From Rhodobacteraceae bacterium UBA3069 (GTDB lineage Bacteria; Pseudomonadota; Alphaproteobacteria; Rhodobacterales; Rhodobacteraceae), in the NCBI GenBank assembly GCA_002366795.1, contig DFBX01000092.1, forward strand, positions 3,580 to 67,579: 64,000 nt of DNA. The letters are read 5' to 3'. Shown here one piece after another: positions 1-7,184 of the stretch. The translations under genes were made by a program, and so were the position numbers. Within the stretch, counting starts at the first letter, position 1, and every line of letters begins with the position of its first letter. The notes beneath the pieces are model-generated. The model searched no databases and was not told where the DNA came from. It worked only from the letters and a program-made list of their open reading frames with translations.

Positions 1-7
1 GCGGGCT

Positions 8-808
8 TTACGTTAGCCCGTCCAGTATCAGCTTGATCCCCGTGACGGTCAGCAACACATAGGTCAGCGCGAAAAACGCGCGTTCCGGCACCAGATGATG
101 CGCCTTGACCCCCAACCACGCGCCCAGAACGGCGACCGGTGCAAGGATCAGATCCGCCAGCAATGTCTGGGCCGTGAATATCCCCAAAAACGCATAGGGC
201 ACGAATTTCGCAATATTCACGGCCCAGAACAAAATCACCGTGGTCGCCTGATATTGCGTTTTACCCAGCCCCCGCGACAGCAGCCAGACGGCGGCGGGTG
301 GCCCGCCTGCGTGGCTGACAAAACTGGTAAACCCCGTCAGCACCCCCCAGATCGCACCGGCCCAAACCGGCAATTCCCGCCCCGCCGGACGGATCAGCCG
401 CAATTTCAACCCCATCTGCCAAATCACAAATCCAACCGAGATTCCCCCGATCAGCAGTCGGAAAATATCCGGTTCGGCCACGCGATACAGCAGCGCCCCC
501 AACGCCACACCGGGCAGCGCGCCCAAAATCAAAAGCCGCGCGTCGGGCCAGCTCCATTTGGCCCAATAGGGCCGCAAATTGGCCAGGTCGATCAGCATTA
601 GCAGCGGCAGCATGATGCCCAAAGCGGTCCCCGGTTCCAGCCAGATCGCCAGAATCGTGGCCGCAGCAAAAGCTGCACCAGACCCGAAACCGCCCTTGGA
701 TATGCCCGCAAAAAGAACAGCGGGCACAGCAACCGCGAAAAAGCCAAGATCGAACAAATTCGCGCCACCCCATGCTAAACACCTGTTACAAAACAAATAA
801 ACACGCAT
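8..808 (-). CDS. TauE/SafE family sulfite/anion exporter
   Basis: Predicted inner-membrane permease of the TauE/SafE (formerly DUF81) family, whose members export sulfite, sulfoacetate or related organosulfur anions; the substrate here cannot be read from sequence. The 266-residue product is almost entirely hydrophobic helices. The family-typical glycine-rich segment GISKGGFGSG follows the first helix, and a second SHAGGPPAA-like segment begins the second half, as expected for the internally duplicated fold. The ATG at 808 adds about 17 residues (MRVYLFCNRCLAWGGAN) that relatives usually lack. A TTG at 757 (giving LFDLGFF) is a plausible alternative start. It is divergent from mdh with 115 bp between them. 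Confidence 0.85.
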   Translation of the reverse strand: MRVYLFCNRCLAWGGANLFDLGFFAVAVPAVLFAGISKGGFGSGAAFAAATILAIWLEPGTALGIMLPLLMLIDLANLRPYWAKWSWPDARLLILGALPGVALGALLYRVAEPDIFRLLIGGISVGFVIWQMGLKLRLIRPAGRELPVWAGAIWGVLTGFTSFVSHAGGPPAAVWLLSRGLGKTQYQATTVILFWAVNIAKFVPYAFLGIFTAQTLLADLILAPVAVLGAWLGVKAHHLVPERAFFALTYVLLTVTGIKLILDGLT

Positions 809-923
809 TCACCCCCTTGTCACGTAAAGGTTGCGTTAGGGGTATCACTGCTGCTCCCCTTGCGCGAACCCCACCAACGGGCTAGGGGAAGCGCGCAATT
901 TCAACCGGACCGGAGAAAATTCC

Positions 924-1886
924 ATGGCCAGACCCAAGATTGCCCTTATCGGCGCAGGTCAGATCGGCGGCACGCTCGCCCACCTCGCAGCCATCAAAGA
1001 ACTGGGCGACGTTATCCTGTTCGACATCGCCGAAGGCACCCCCGAAGGCAAAGCGCTCGACATCGCAGAATCCGGCCCCTCAGAAGGCTTCGACGCCAAG
1101 CTGCGCGGCACGCAGGATTACGCAGATATCGCAGGCGCCGACGTGTGCATCGTCACCGCAGGCGTGCCCCGCAAGCCGGGCATGAGCCGCGACGACCTGC
1201 TGGGCATCAACCTGAAGGTCATGAAATCCGTGGGCGAGGGCATCGGCCACCACGCACCGGACGCGTTCGTGATCTGCATCACCAACCCGCTGGACGCGAT
1301 GGTCTGGGCACTGCAACAATTCTCTGGCCTGCCCGCGAACAAGGTTTGCGGTATGGCCGGCGTTCTGGATTCGGCACGCTTCCGCCACTTCCTGGCCGAA
1401 GAATTCAACGTGTCGATGAAAGACGTCACGGCGTTTGTTCTGGGCGGTCACGGCGACACCATGGTGCCGTCCGTGCGTTACTCGACGGTTGCAGGCATCC
1501 CCCTGCCCGATCTGGTCGCGATGGGCTGGACCACACAGGACAAGCTGGACGCGATCGTTCAGCGCACCCGTGACGGCGGCGCCGAAATCGTTGGCCTGCT
1601 GAAAACCGGCTCGGCCTTCTACGCGCCCGCCACCTCGGCCATCGAAATGGCCGAAGCCTACCTGAAAGATCAGAAACGCGTTCTGCCCTGCGCCGCCTAT
1701 TGCGATGGCGAACTGGGCCTGAAAGGCATGTATGTGGGCGTTCCGACCATCATCGGCGCCGGCGGCATCGAAAAGGTCGTGGACATCAAACTGAACAAGG
1801 AAGAGCAAGTAATGTTCGACAAATCGGTCGAAGCTGTCAAAGGCCTAGTCAACGCGTGCAAGGGCATCGACCCCTCGCTGGCTTGA
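924..1886 (+). CDS. mdh: Malate dehydrogenase
   Basis: NAD-dependent malate dehydrogenase of the LDH-like type, converting malate to oxaloacetate in the TCA cycle (cytosol). The 320-residue length is the family norm. Visible features are the dinucleotide motif GAGQIG at residues 10-15, substrate-binding arginines R83 and R89, the ITNPLD segment around 119-124, catalytic D149 with R152, and catalytic H176 in LGGHGDT. The start has GGAG ten bases upstream (ccGGAGaaaattccATG). A strong intrinsic terminator follows immediately, so mdh can be transcribed separately from the suc genes. Confidence 0.97.
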   Translation: MARPKIALIGAGQIGGTLAHLAAIKELGDVILFDIAEGTPEGKALDIAESGPSEGFDAKLRGTQDYADIAGADVCIVTAGVPRKPGMSRDDLLGINLKVMKSVGEGIGHHAPDAFVICITNPLDAMVWALQQFSGLPANKVCGMAGVLDSARFRHFLAEEFNVSMKDVTAFVLGGHGDTMVPSVRYSTVAGIPLPDLVAMGWTTQDKLDAIVQRTRDGGAEIVGLLKTGSAFYAPATSAIEMAEAYLKDQKRVLPCAAYCDGELGLKGMYVGVPTIIGAGGIEKVVDIKLNKEEQVMFDKSVEAVKGLVNACKGIDPSLA

Positions 1887-1911
1887 TCCTTACTTCAAAA
1901 TGAACATGATG

Positions 1912-1945
1912 AAGGCGCGGGGCATTCCTCCGTGCCTTTTTCTTT
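1912..1945 (+). terminator. Intrinsic terminator of mdh
   Basis: AAGGCGCGG (1912-1920) pairs with CCGTGCCTT (1930-1938), with one G-T wobble and a 9-nt loop. It is followed by TTTTTCTTT. It sits 26 bp after the mdh stop and argues that the next gene starts at 1960 rather than further upstream. Confidence 0.85.
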
Positions 1946-1959
1946 GTCCCAAAGGTTTA

Positions 1960-3519
1960 ATGATCCGCATGATGTTCCGCCCCATTGCCGCACTGGTCCT
2001 TGCAGCCAGCTTAGCCGTGCCTGCCGCCGCTCAGAACACCCCGCCCAGCCTGTCGCAACGCATCATTGCCATGCGCGCAGATCCGGATCGAAACGGGTTC
2101 GAGATGGGAATGCTGCTTGGCCTGCGCGCGCTTGAAAAAATCGCGCAGGTGCAATGGCAGCATGGCGGCACCGATATCGCCATGATCGGAATGCCGCGCA
2201 TTGGCGGGCGCAATTATGCACGCAATTATGCGCCCGAACCGTTAAGCGCCGAAACCGTCACCAACGCGCTGACCACCCTCGACGCGGATATGGAGGAAGC
2301 CCGCGCCGTCCTGCAATCCGCGCTGCCCGTGCCGTTCGAAATGGAACTGAATACGATCTGGCTGGACATCAACAGCGATGGCCAAATGCAAGAGGAAGAA
2401 CAAATCGCCAAGGCGCTTGGCCCGCTGATCGTCGGTCGTAACTTCGGTCGCAATAAAGCCGATCCGAACGGCTTGCCCAATGTCCGCTTTGACGAGGCCG
2501 ACCATAAATGGCTGCTGGCCTATACCCATATGCTGTCGGGCGGGGCCAACTTTGGTCTGGCTTTCGATCCCGCGCCGGTGATCGCGCACATGCGCGGTGC
2601 CATGCCCGATCTGGCGACGCTTCCGTCGAAACCCTATCCTTGGACGCGTGAAGAGCTTGAGGCAGAAATCGCTGTTCTTGAAGCTCAAAGAAGTGAAATC
2701 GAAGCGCAGCAAAAAAACCTCAGGTCCAAGATCGATCCGTTGAAAAAAGAACAGCGCGCGCTGTTCGACAAGTCGCGGGCCAAGGACATCACCCCCGAAC
2801 AGCGCAAGCAGTTTCAGCAAGAGGCGAGGGAATTCAGGGAAAAATATCTGAACACCCTGAACGACGAAACCCGCGCCCTTTCCCACACAAGTCGCAGCCT
2901 TTCCAATGAAATTCGCGCCATCAAGGGCAAGATGCCGCCGGAACCGGTCGCATTGAACGAAGAGAAGTCACTTCGCGATCAATTGCTGGAACAGCGGCTG
3001 CGCGGTCAAAGCCCCAACCGGATGGACACCGCCCGCCCCATTGTCGATTCCATCTACATCCTGCTGAAATCGCTGGAACAGAGTCCCGACGCGGCACGGC
3101 TACAGGCGGCCAAAGGGCACTGGCTGCGGATGATCGCGATTAACCGGCAGTTCTGGCTGGAGGTCGAAAAAGAGACCGACGATAATGCAGAATGGATTCC
3201 AAACGCCAACCAGACCCCGGCGCTGGACCTGCAAATCGACCCCGGTGCCAGCGCCGCCTGGATGCGTGTGCTGCGCGACGCCGAGGCCGTGTTGCAAGGC
3301 GATCTGCTGATCCCTCACCCGTTGCTGCCCGAAGGCACCGGCATCGACCTTGCCTCCTATATTGAAAACCCCGCTCCGCTGGACCTCTTGGGCTGGATAC
3401 AGGGGGTTTCGGCATATCCCTACATGGCGAAAGGGCCGCGCATCACTGCGCAATACTGGCGCGCTTTTGGGCGCATGACCGGCGGGCGTGCGGGGCTTTT
3501 CGCCTTCTATTTCAACTAG
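1960..3519 (+). CDS. Secreted protein with EF-hand loop and long coiled coil, unknown function
   Basis: I do not recognise a named family. The 519-residue product starts with a signal peptide (MIRMMFRPIAALVLAASLAV, cleavage near PAAAQ), so it is exported. Residues 136-147 (DINSDGQMQEEE) fit a canonical EF-hand loop with Asp/Asn/Asp at 1, 3, 5, Gly at 6 and Glu at 12. A degenerate second loop lies at 41-46 (DPDRNG). Residues about 230-320 are charged heptad-rich sequence predicted to form a coiled coil. The start at 1960 is chosen because it lies after the mdh terminator, has AAAGG just upstream, and gives a clean signal peptide; ATGs at 1969 and 1972 are alternatives. It lies between mdh and sucC in the same direction. 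Calcium binding is inferred from the motif only. Confidence 0.8.
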   Translation: MIRMMFRPIAALVLAASLAVPAAAQNTPPSLSQRIIAMRADPDRNGFEMGMLLGLRALEKIAQVQWQHGGTDIAMIGMPRIGGRNYARNYAPEPLSAETVTNALTTLDADMEEARAVLQSALPVPFEMELNTIWLDINSDGQMQEEEQIAKALGPLIVGRNFGRNKADPNGLPNVRFDEADHKWLLAYTHMLSGGANFGLAFDPAPVIAHMRGAMPDLATLPSKPYPWTREELEAEIAVLEAQRSEIEAQQKNLRSKIDPLKKEQRALFDKSRAKDITPEQRKQFQQEAREFREKYLNTLNDETRALSHTSRSLSNEIRAIKGKMPPEPVALNEEKSLRDQLLEQRLRGQSPNRMDTARPIVDSIYILLKSLEQSPDAARLQAAKGHWLRMIAINRQFWLEVEKETDDNAEWIPNANQTPALDLQIDPGASAAWMRVLRDAEAVLQGDLLIPHPLLPEGTGIDLASYIENPAPLDLLGWIQGVSAYPYMAKGPRITAQYWRAFGRMTGGRAGLFAFYFN

Positions 3520-3560
3520 GGCGTTCACGCAGGTGGCGCGATCCACCTGTTCACGCGCCC
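3519..3560 (+). terminator. Two-part stem-loop after the EF-hand gene
   Basis: GGGCG (3519-3523) pairs with CGCCC (3556-3560), and CAGGTGG (3530-3536) pairs with CCACCTG (3543-3549). TTCACG lies on both sides as an internal loop. It starts on the last base of the stop codon. There is no U-tract, so termination is only a possibility. Confidence 0.5.
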
Positions 3561-3573
3561 ATGATTCGAAAAC

Positions 3574-3618
3574 TTGACATTTGTGATCACACGCTGGAAA
3601 CCTGTGATCACAAATGTC
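3574..3618 (+). promoter_or_regulatory. Double palindromic operator and -35 element upstream of sucC
   Basis: TGTGATCACA, itself a perfect 10-bp palindrome, occurs at 3582-3591 and again at 3603-3612, 21 bp apart (two helical turns). The two copies are the inner parts of a larger perfect inverted repeat. Its arms are GACATTTGTGATCACA (3576-3591) and TGTGATCACAAATGTC (3603-3618), separated by 11 bp. A consensus TTGACA lies at 3574-3579, overlapping the left arm, so a protein bound here would cover the promoter. The sucC start is 104 bp downstream. This looks like a site for a dimeric or tetrameric repressor of the suc operon; the regulator is not identified. Confidence 0.8.
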
Positions 3619-3721
3619 GAAAAACTTTCACATTTCGAGGGTAAGAACCAAAAATCCCTTAATTGACGGGCAACCTTGTGTCACTACGCAAGGGATCGCA
3701 GCAATACGGGACAGTTTATCC

Positions 3722-4915
3722 ATGAACATCCACGAGTATCAGGCGAAGGCTTTGCTTCGCTCCTACGGGTGCCCGGTTTCCGACGGACGTATCGTCCTGA
3801 AGGCCGAAGACGCCAAAACCGCCGCAGGCGAACTTGACGGCCCGCTTTGGGTCGTCAAGGCGCAAATCCACGCAGGTGGCCGCGGCAAGGGTTCCTTCAA
3901 GGAAGCCGAAGCCGGTGAAAAAGGCGGGGTGCGCCTGGCCAAGTCGGTGGAAGAAGCATCGGAAATGGCCAAGCAGATGCTGGGCAAGACCCTTGTGACC
4001 CACCAGACCGGCCCCGCCGGCAAGCAGGTCAACCGCATCTATATCGAAGACGGATCCGACATTGACCGCGAATTGTATCTCGCGCTCCTGGTGGACCGTC
4101 AGACCTCTCGCGTGTCGTTTGTCTGCTCGACCGAGGGCGGCATGGACATCGAAGAAGTCGCAGCCAACACCCCCGACAATATCCTGTCGTTCAGCGTCGA
4201 CCCCGCGACCGGCTTCCAGCCGTTCCACGGCCGCCGCATCGCCTTCATGCTGGGTCTGACCGGCAAGCAGGTCAAACAGATGGTCGATCTGACCTCCAAG
4301 CTCTACAAAGCTTTTGTCGAAAAAGACATGGAGATGCTGGAAATCAACCCGCTGATCGTCATGCCCGACGGCATGTTGAAATGCCTGGACGCCAAAGTCG
4401 GTTTCGACGGCAACGCGATCTACCGTCAGTCCGACATTGCCGAGCTGCGCGACACCACCGAAGAAGACCCCAAAGAGCTGGAAGCATCGAAATACGACCT
4501 GAACTATATCGCTCTGGACGGTGAAATCGGCTGCATGGTGAACGGCGCGGGTCTGGCCATGGCCACGATGGACATCATCAAACTCTACGGCGCAGAACCT
4601 GCCAACTTCCTTGACGTAGGCGGCGGCGCGACCAAAGAAAAAGTGACCGAAGCGTTCAAGATCATCACCTCTGACCCCAACGTCAAAGGCATTCTGGTCA
4701 ACATCTTCGGCGGCATCATGCGCTGCGACGTCATCGCCGAAGGCGTGATTGCCGCGGTGAAAGAAGTCGGCCTGAAGGTTCCGCTGGTTGTCCGCCTTGA
4801 AGGCACCAATGTGGAACAGGGTAAGGCGATCATCAACAACTCCGACGTTGACGTGATTGCAGCCGACGACCTGTCCGATGGTGCCCAGAAGATCGTGAAA
4901 GCGGTCAAGGGCTGA
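3722..4915 (+). CDS. sucC: Succinyl-CoA synthetase (ADP-forming) beta subunit
   Basis: Beta subunit of succinate-CoA ligase, which with SucD makes succinate and ATP/GTP from succinyl-CoA in the TCA cycle. The 397-residue length is typical. The start MNIHEYQAKALLRSYG at 3722 is the conserved family N-terminus; the open frame extends upstream through the operator region and is rejected there. The N-terminal ATP-grasp domain contains KAQIHAGGRGKG, and the C-terminal CoA-ligase domain contains FLDVGGGA and INPLIV. The stop codon overlaps the next ATG (TGATG), so the following lipoprotein gene is translationally coupled. Confidence 0.97.
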   Translation: MNIHEYQAKALLRSYGCPVSDGRIVLKAEDAKTAAGELDGPLWVVKAQIHAGGRGKGSFKEAEAGEKGGVRLAKSVEEASEMAKQMLGKTLVTHQTGPAGKQVNRIYIEDGSDIDRELYLALLVDRQTSRVSFVCSTEGGMDIEEVAANTPDNILSFSVDPATGFQPFHGRRIAFMLGLTGKQVKQMVDLTSKLYKAFVEKDMEMLEINPLIVMPDGMLKCLDAKVGFDGNAIYRQSDIAELRDTTEEDPKELEASKYDLNYIALDGEIGCMVNGAGLAMATMDIIKLYGAEPANFLDVGGGATKEKVTEAFKIITSDPNVKGILVNIFGGIMRCDVIAEGVIAAVKEVGLKVPLVVRLEGTNVEQGKAIINNSDVDVIAADDLSDGAQKIVKAVKG

Positions 4916-5415
4916 TGCTGATGCCTGCCGTTCGCCTTTATGCATTGGCTGGGATTATGGCACTTTCGGGCTGCATGGCAGCGGATACGGGGCTTCCCCG
5001 TGTCTCTGCCGCGCAGGCCGTGGCAGTTTTCCAGAAAACCTGCATGGCTGCGCCCTATAACGCTGCCGCCAACCGCGCTGCGTTTCGCAAGCAATCCGGC
5101 TGGCAGCAAGAGGGCGAGGTGTTCAAAACTCCAAGCATCGAAAGCGTCGGGTTTGAAAGCACCACCATGCGGATAAGCGGTTCGTCCTCGGTTTTGAATG
5201 ACAACAGCAGTTGCTCTGTGCGGTTCACGCCTGCCGAAAGCGCTACAAAAGAAGGCACAACCGCTACGGTTCTTTTGTCTGCTTTGACGGGTGACAGAAC
5301 ACCATCAGGGCGCAAGGGCGGCGGCATGATCAGCCTCGATTACAAGGAGGGAAAGGCCGTGGTCAGCGTGAGTCGCAAGACTGGCGATGTTTCCCTCTCT
5401 CTTCTCAAGATTTAA
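4915..5415 (+). CDS. Predicted lipoprotein between sucC and sucD
   Basis: A 166-residue protein of unknown function. The N-terminus has a hydrophobic stretch ending in the lipobox LSGC with Cys20, so it is predicted to be a lipid-anchored envelope protein after signal peptidase II cleavage. The rest is soluble, Ser/Thr-rich, with two or three further cysteines. The ATG at 4915 overlaps the sucC stop. The ATG at 4921 (MPAVRLYALAG) is better spaced from AAGGG and may be the true start. sucD follows after 18 bp, so the gene sits inside an operon whose flanking products form one enzyme. No link to that enzyme is evident. Confidence 0.8.
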   Translation: MLMPAVRLYALAGIMALSGCMAADTGLPRVSAAQAVAVFQKTCMAAPYNAAANRAAFRKQSGWQQEGEVFKTPSIESVGFESTTMRISGSSSVLNDNSSCSVRFTPAESATKEGTTATVLLSALTGDRTPSGRKGGGMISLDYKEGKAVVSVSRKTGDVSLSLLKI

Positions 5416-5433
5416 CGCAAGGAACCCATCACA

Positions 5434-6315
5434 ATGGCAGTTCTCGTCAATGAAAACACCAAGGTAATCTGTCAGGGCTTGACCGGCTCGCAGGGCACCT
5501 TCCACTCTGAACAGGCCATCGCCTATGGCACCAAAATGGTCGGCGGCGTAACCCCCGGCAAAGGTGGCACCGAGCATTTGAACCTGCCCGTGTTCAACTC
5601 TGTCCACGAAGCCAAGGCAAAAACCGAAGCAAACGCATCGGTGATCTATGTGCCCCCGCCCTTTGCTGCGGATTCCATCCTCGAGGCAATCGACGCCGAA
5701 ATGGAACTGATCGTCTGCATCACCGAAGGCATCCCGGTGCTGGACATGATGTGCGTCAAGCGCGCTCTGGAAAATTCGGGCAGCCGCCTGATCGGCCCGA
5801 ACTGCCCCGGTGTCATCACGCCCGGTGCCTGCAAGATCGGCATCATGCCCGGCCATATCCACAAGCGTGGCTCGGTCGGTGTTGTGTCCCGTTCCGGCAC
5901 TCTGACCTACGAGGCGGTCAAGCAGACCTCTGATATCGGTCTGGGCCAGTCTTCGGCCGTGGGTATCGGCGGCGACCCCATCAAAGGGACCGAGCATATC
6001 GACGTGCTGGACATGTTCCTGGACGACCCGGAAACCCAGTCGATCATCATGATCGGTGAAATCGGCGGCTCCGCCGAAGAAGAAGCTGCGGAATTCCTGG
6101 CCGAGCAGAAGAAAAAAGGCCGCTGGAAACCCGTCGCGGGCTTCATCGCGGGCCGCACGGCGCCTCCGGGCCGCCGCATGGGCCATGCCGGTGCCATCGT
6201 GGCCGGCGGCAAGGGCGATGCGGAGAGCAAGATCGAGGCGATGAAATCCGCCGGGATCGTGGTCGCCGACAGCCCCGCAACCCTAGGCGAAGCCGTGCTG
6301 AAAGCCATCGGCTAA
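5434..6315 (+). CDS. sucD: Succinyl-CoA synthetase (ADP-forming) alpha subunit
   Basis: Alpha subunit of succinate-CoA ligase and partner of SucC. The 293-residue length is normal. The CoA-binding Rossmann segment (TGSQGTFHSEQAI) is at 17-30, GPNCPG with Cys124 lies mid-protein, and the phosphorylated active-site histidine is H251 in RRMGHAGAI. AAGGA lies seven bases before the ATG. sucC and sucD are separated by a lipoprotein gene, whereas they adjoin in most bacteria. Confidence 0.97.
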   Translation: MAVLVNENTKVICQGLTGSQGTFHSEQAIAYGTKMVGGVTPGKGGTEHLNLPVFNSVHEAKAKTEANASVIYVPPPFAADSILEAIDAEMELIVCITEGIPVLDMMCVKRALENSGSRLIGPNCPGVITPGACKIGIMPGHIHKRGSVGVVSRSGTLTYEAVKQTSDIGLGQSSAVGIGGDPIKGTEHIDVLDMFLDDPETQSIIMIGEIGGSAEEEAAEFLAEQKKKGRWKPVAGFIAGRTAPPGRRMGHAGAIVAGGKGDAESKIEAMKSAGIVVADSPATLGEAVLKAIG

Positions 6316-6442
6316 GCCATGGACCTGCGCCGGATCATATCGCGGACAGCGCCAGGCGCGGCGAAGGGGCAAATCGCCCTTTCGGCGGCCTTTGGCCTGT
6401 GCCGCGCCATGTCCGGTCGGACGATAATGTAAGGGGGGGGCG

Positions 6443-7177
6443 ATGAACTTCAACGCTCCCCTGACCCTCAAGGCGACCGCCGCCACGCTGGCCCTTTGCG
6501 CCACTCAGGCCATTGCCGGAAACGAAGCTTTTGCGCGGGGCAATTGCACCTCGCCCGGACGCGCCATTCCCACCGTGATGCCGGTGCTGGAATTCCAGAA
6601 ATACAAGCCGACGATGGCAGTGATCGCCCCCGGCCTGCGCCCGGCACATCTGGTCGGAGCGATGGTAGAGCCTGCGGAAAAGATCAAGCTGAGCGGCCGC
6701 AGCGGCACCCAGCTTCTGACGGATGCGGAGGCCGCGCTTGACGCCTGCCCCGCGCCGCAAATCACCCGCCATTTCCCTCACCGCGAGGGCATCAACGTCG
6801 AGGCCACCGAAACCGGCACGCGGCAGGGCGACCTGATCCATGTGCTGCGCCGCTGCGCATTCTACCTGACGCCCGAAGCTTACCAGACCAGCATCGTATC
6901 GCAGCTGACCAGCTTCGGCCCGATGGAAATTCGCCCCCGCGAACAGCGCAAGATTCTGGACATCGGGCGGCTGACGACCCGCTATCACGCGGCGGGCGGC
7001 CAGCCAACGGCCACCGCCAATACTGGCAAGGGCAGCAGCGGCGGCTACCTTTGGTTGGCGGCTCTTAAAACGAATGACGACGCAGACACGCCAACGCCCG
7101 ATTGGCAACTCGGCGGGCTCTACATCCTGACCGAGATGTCCGACTACCTGGCACCCGAAGATTACCGGACCGAATGA
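6443..7177 (+). CDS. Secreted protein between sucD and sucA, unknown function
   Basis: A 244-residue protein with an N-terminal signal sequence (MNFNAPLTLKATAATLALCA, cleavage near AIAG). The family is not recognised. The mature part contains four cysteines that could form disulfides in the periplasm, and the C-terminal half is Gly/Thr-rich. The ribosome-binding position is a run of eight G (6433-6440) only two bases before the ATG, which is unusual. It ends seven bp before sucA, so it is in the same transcription unit. The 127 bp before it contain no convincing gene. Confidence 0.75.
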   Translation: MNFNAPLTLKATAATLALCATQAIAGNEAFARGNCTSPGRAIPTVMPVLEFQKYKPTMAVIAPGLRPAHLVGAMVEPAEKIKLSGRSGTQLLTDAEAALDACPAPQITRHFPHREGINVEATETGTRQGDLIHVLRRCAFYLTPEAYQTSIVSQLTSFGPMEIRPREQRKILDIGRLTTRYHAAGGQPTATANTGKGSSGGYLWLAALKTNDDADTPTPDWQLGGLYILTEMSDYLAPEDYRTE

Positions 7178-7184
7178 GGTTTCC

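Noticed and set aside
6319..6432. A 37-codon frame filling the gap between sucD and the next gene, ending just before its ribosome-binding site
   Set aside because: No Shine-Dalgarno sequence, odd composition (Arg/Ala-rich) and no recognisable feature; such frames are common by chance in GC-rich DNA.
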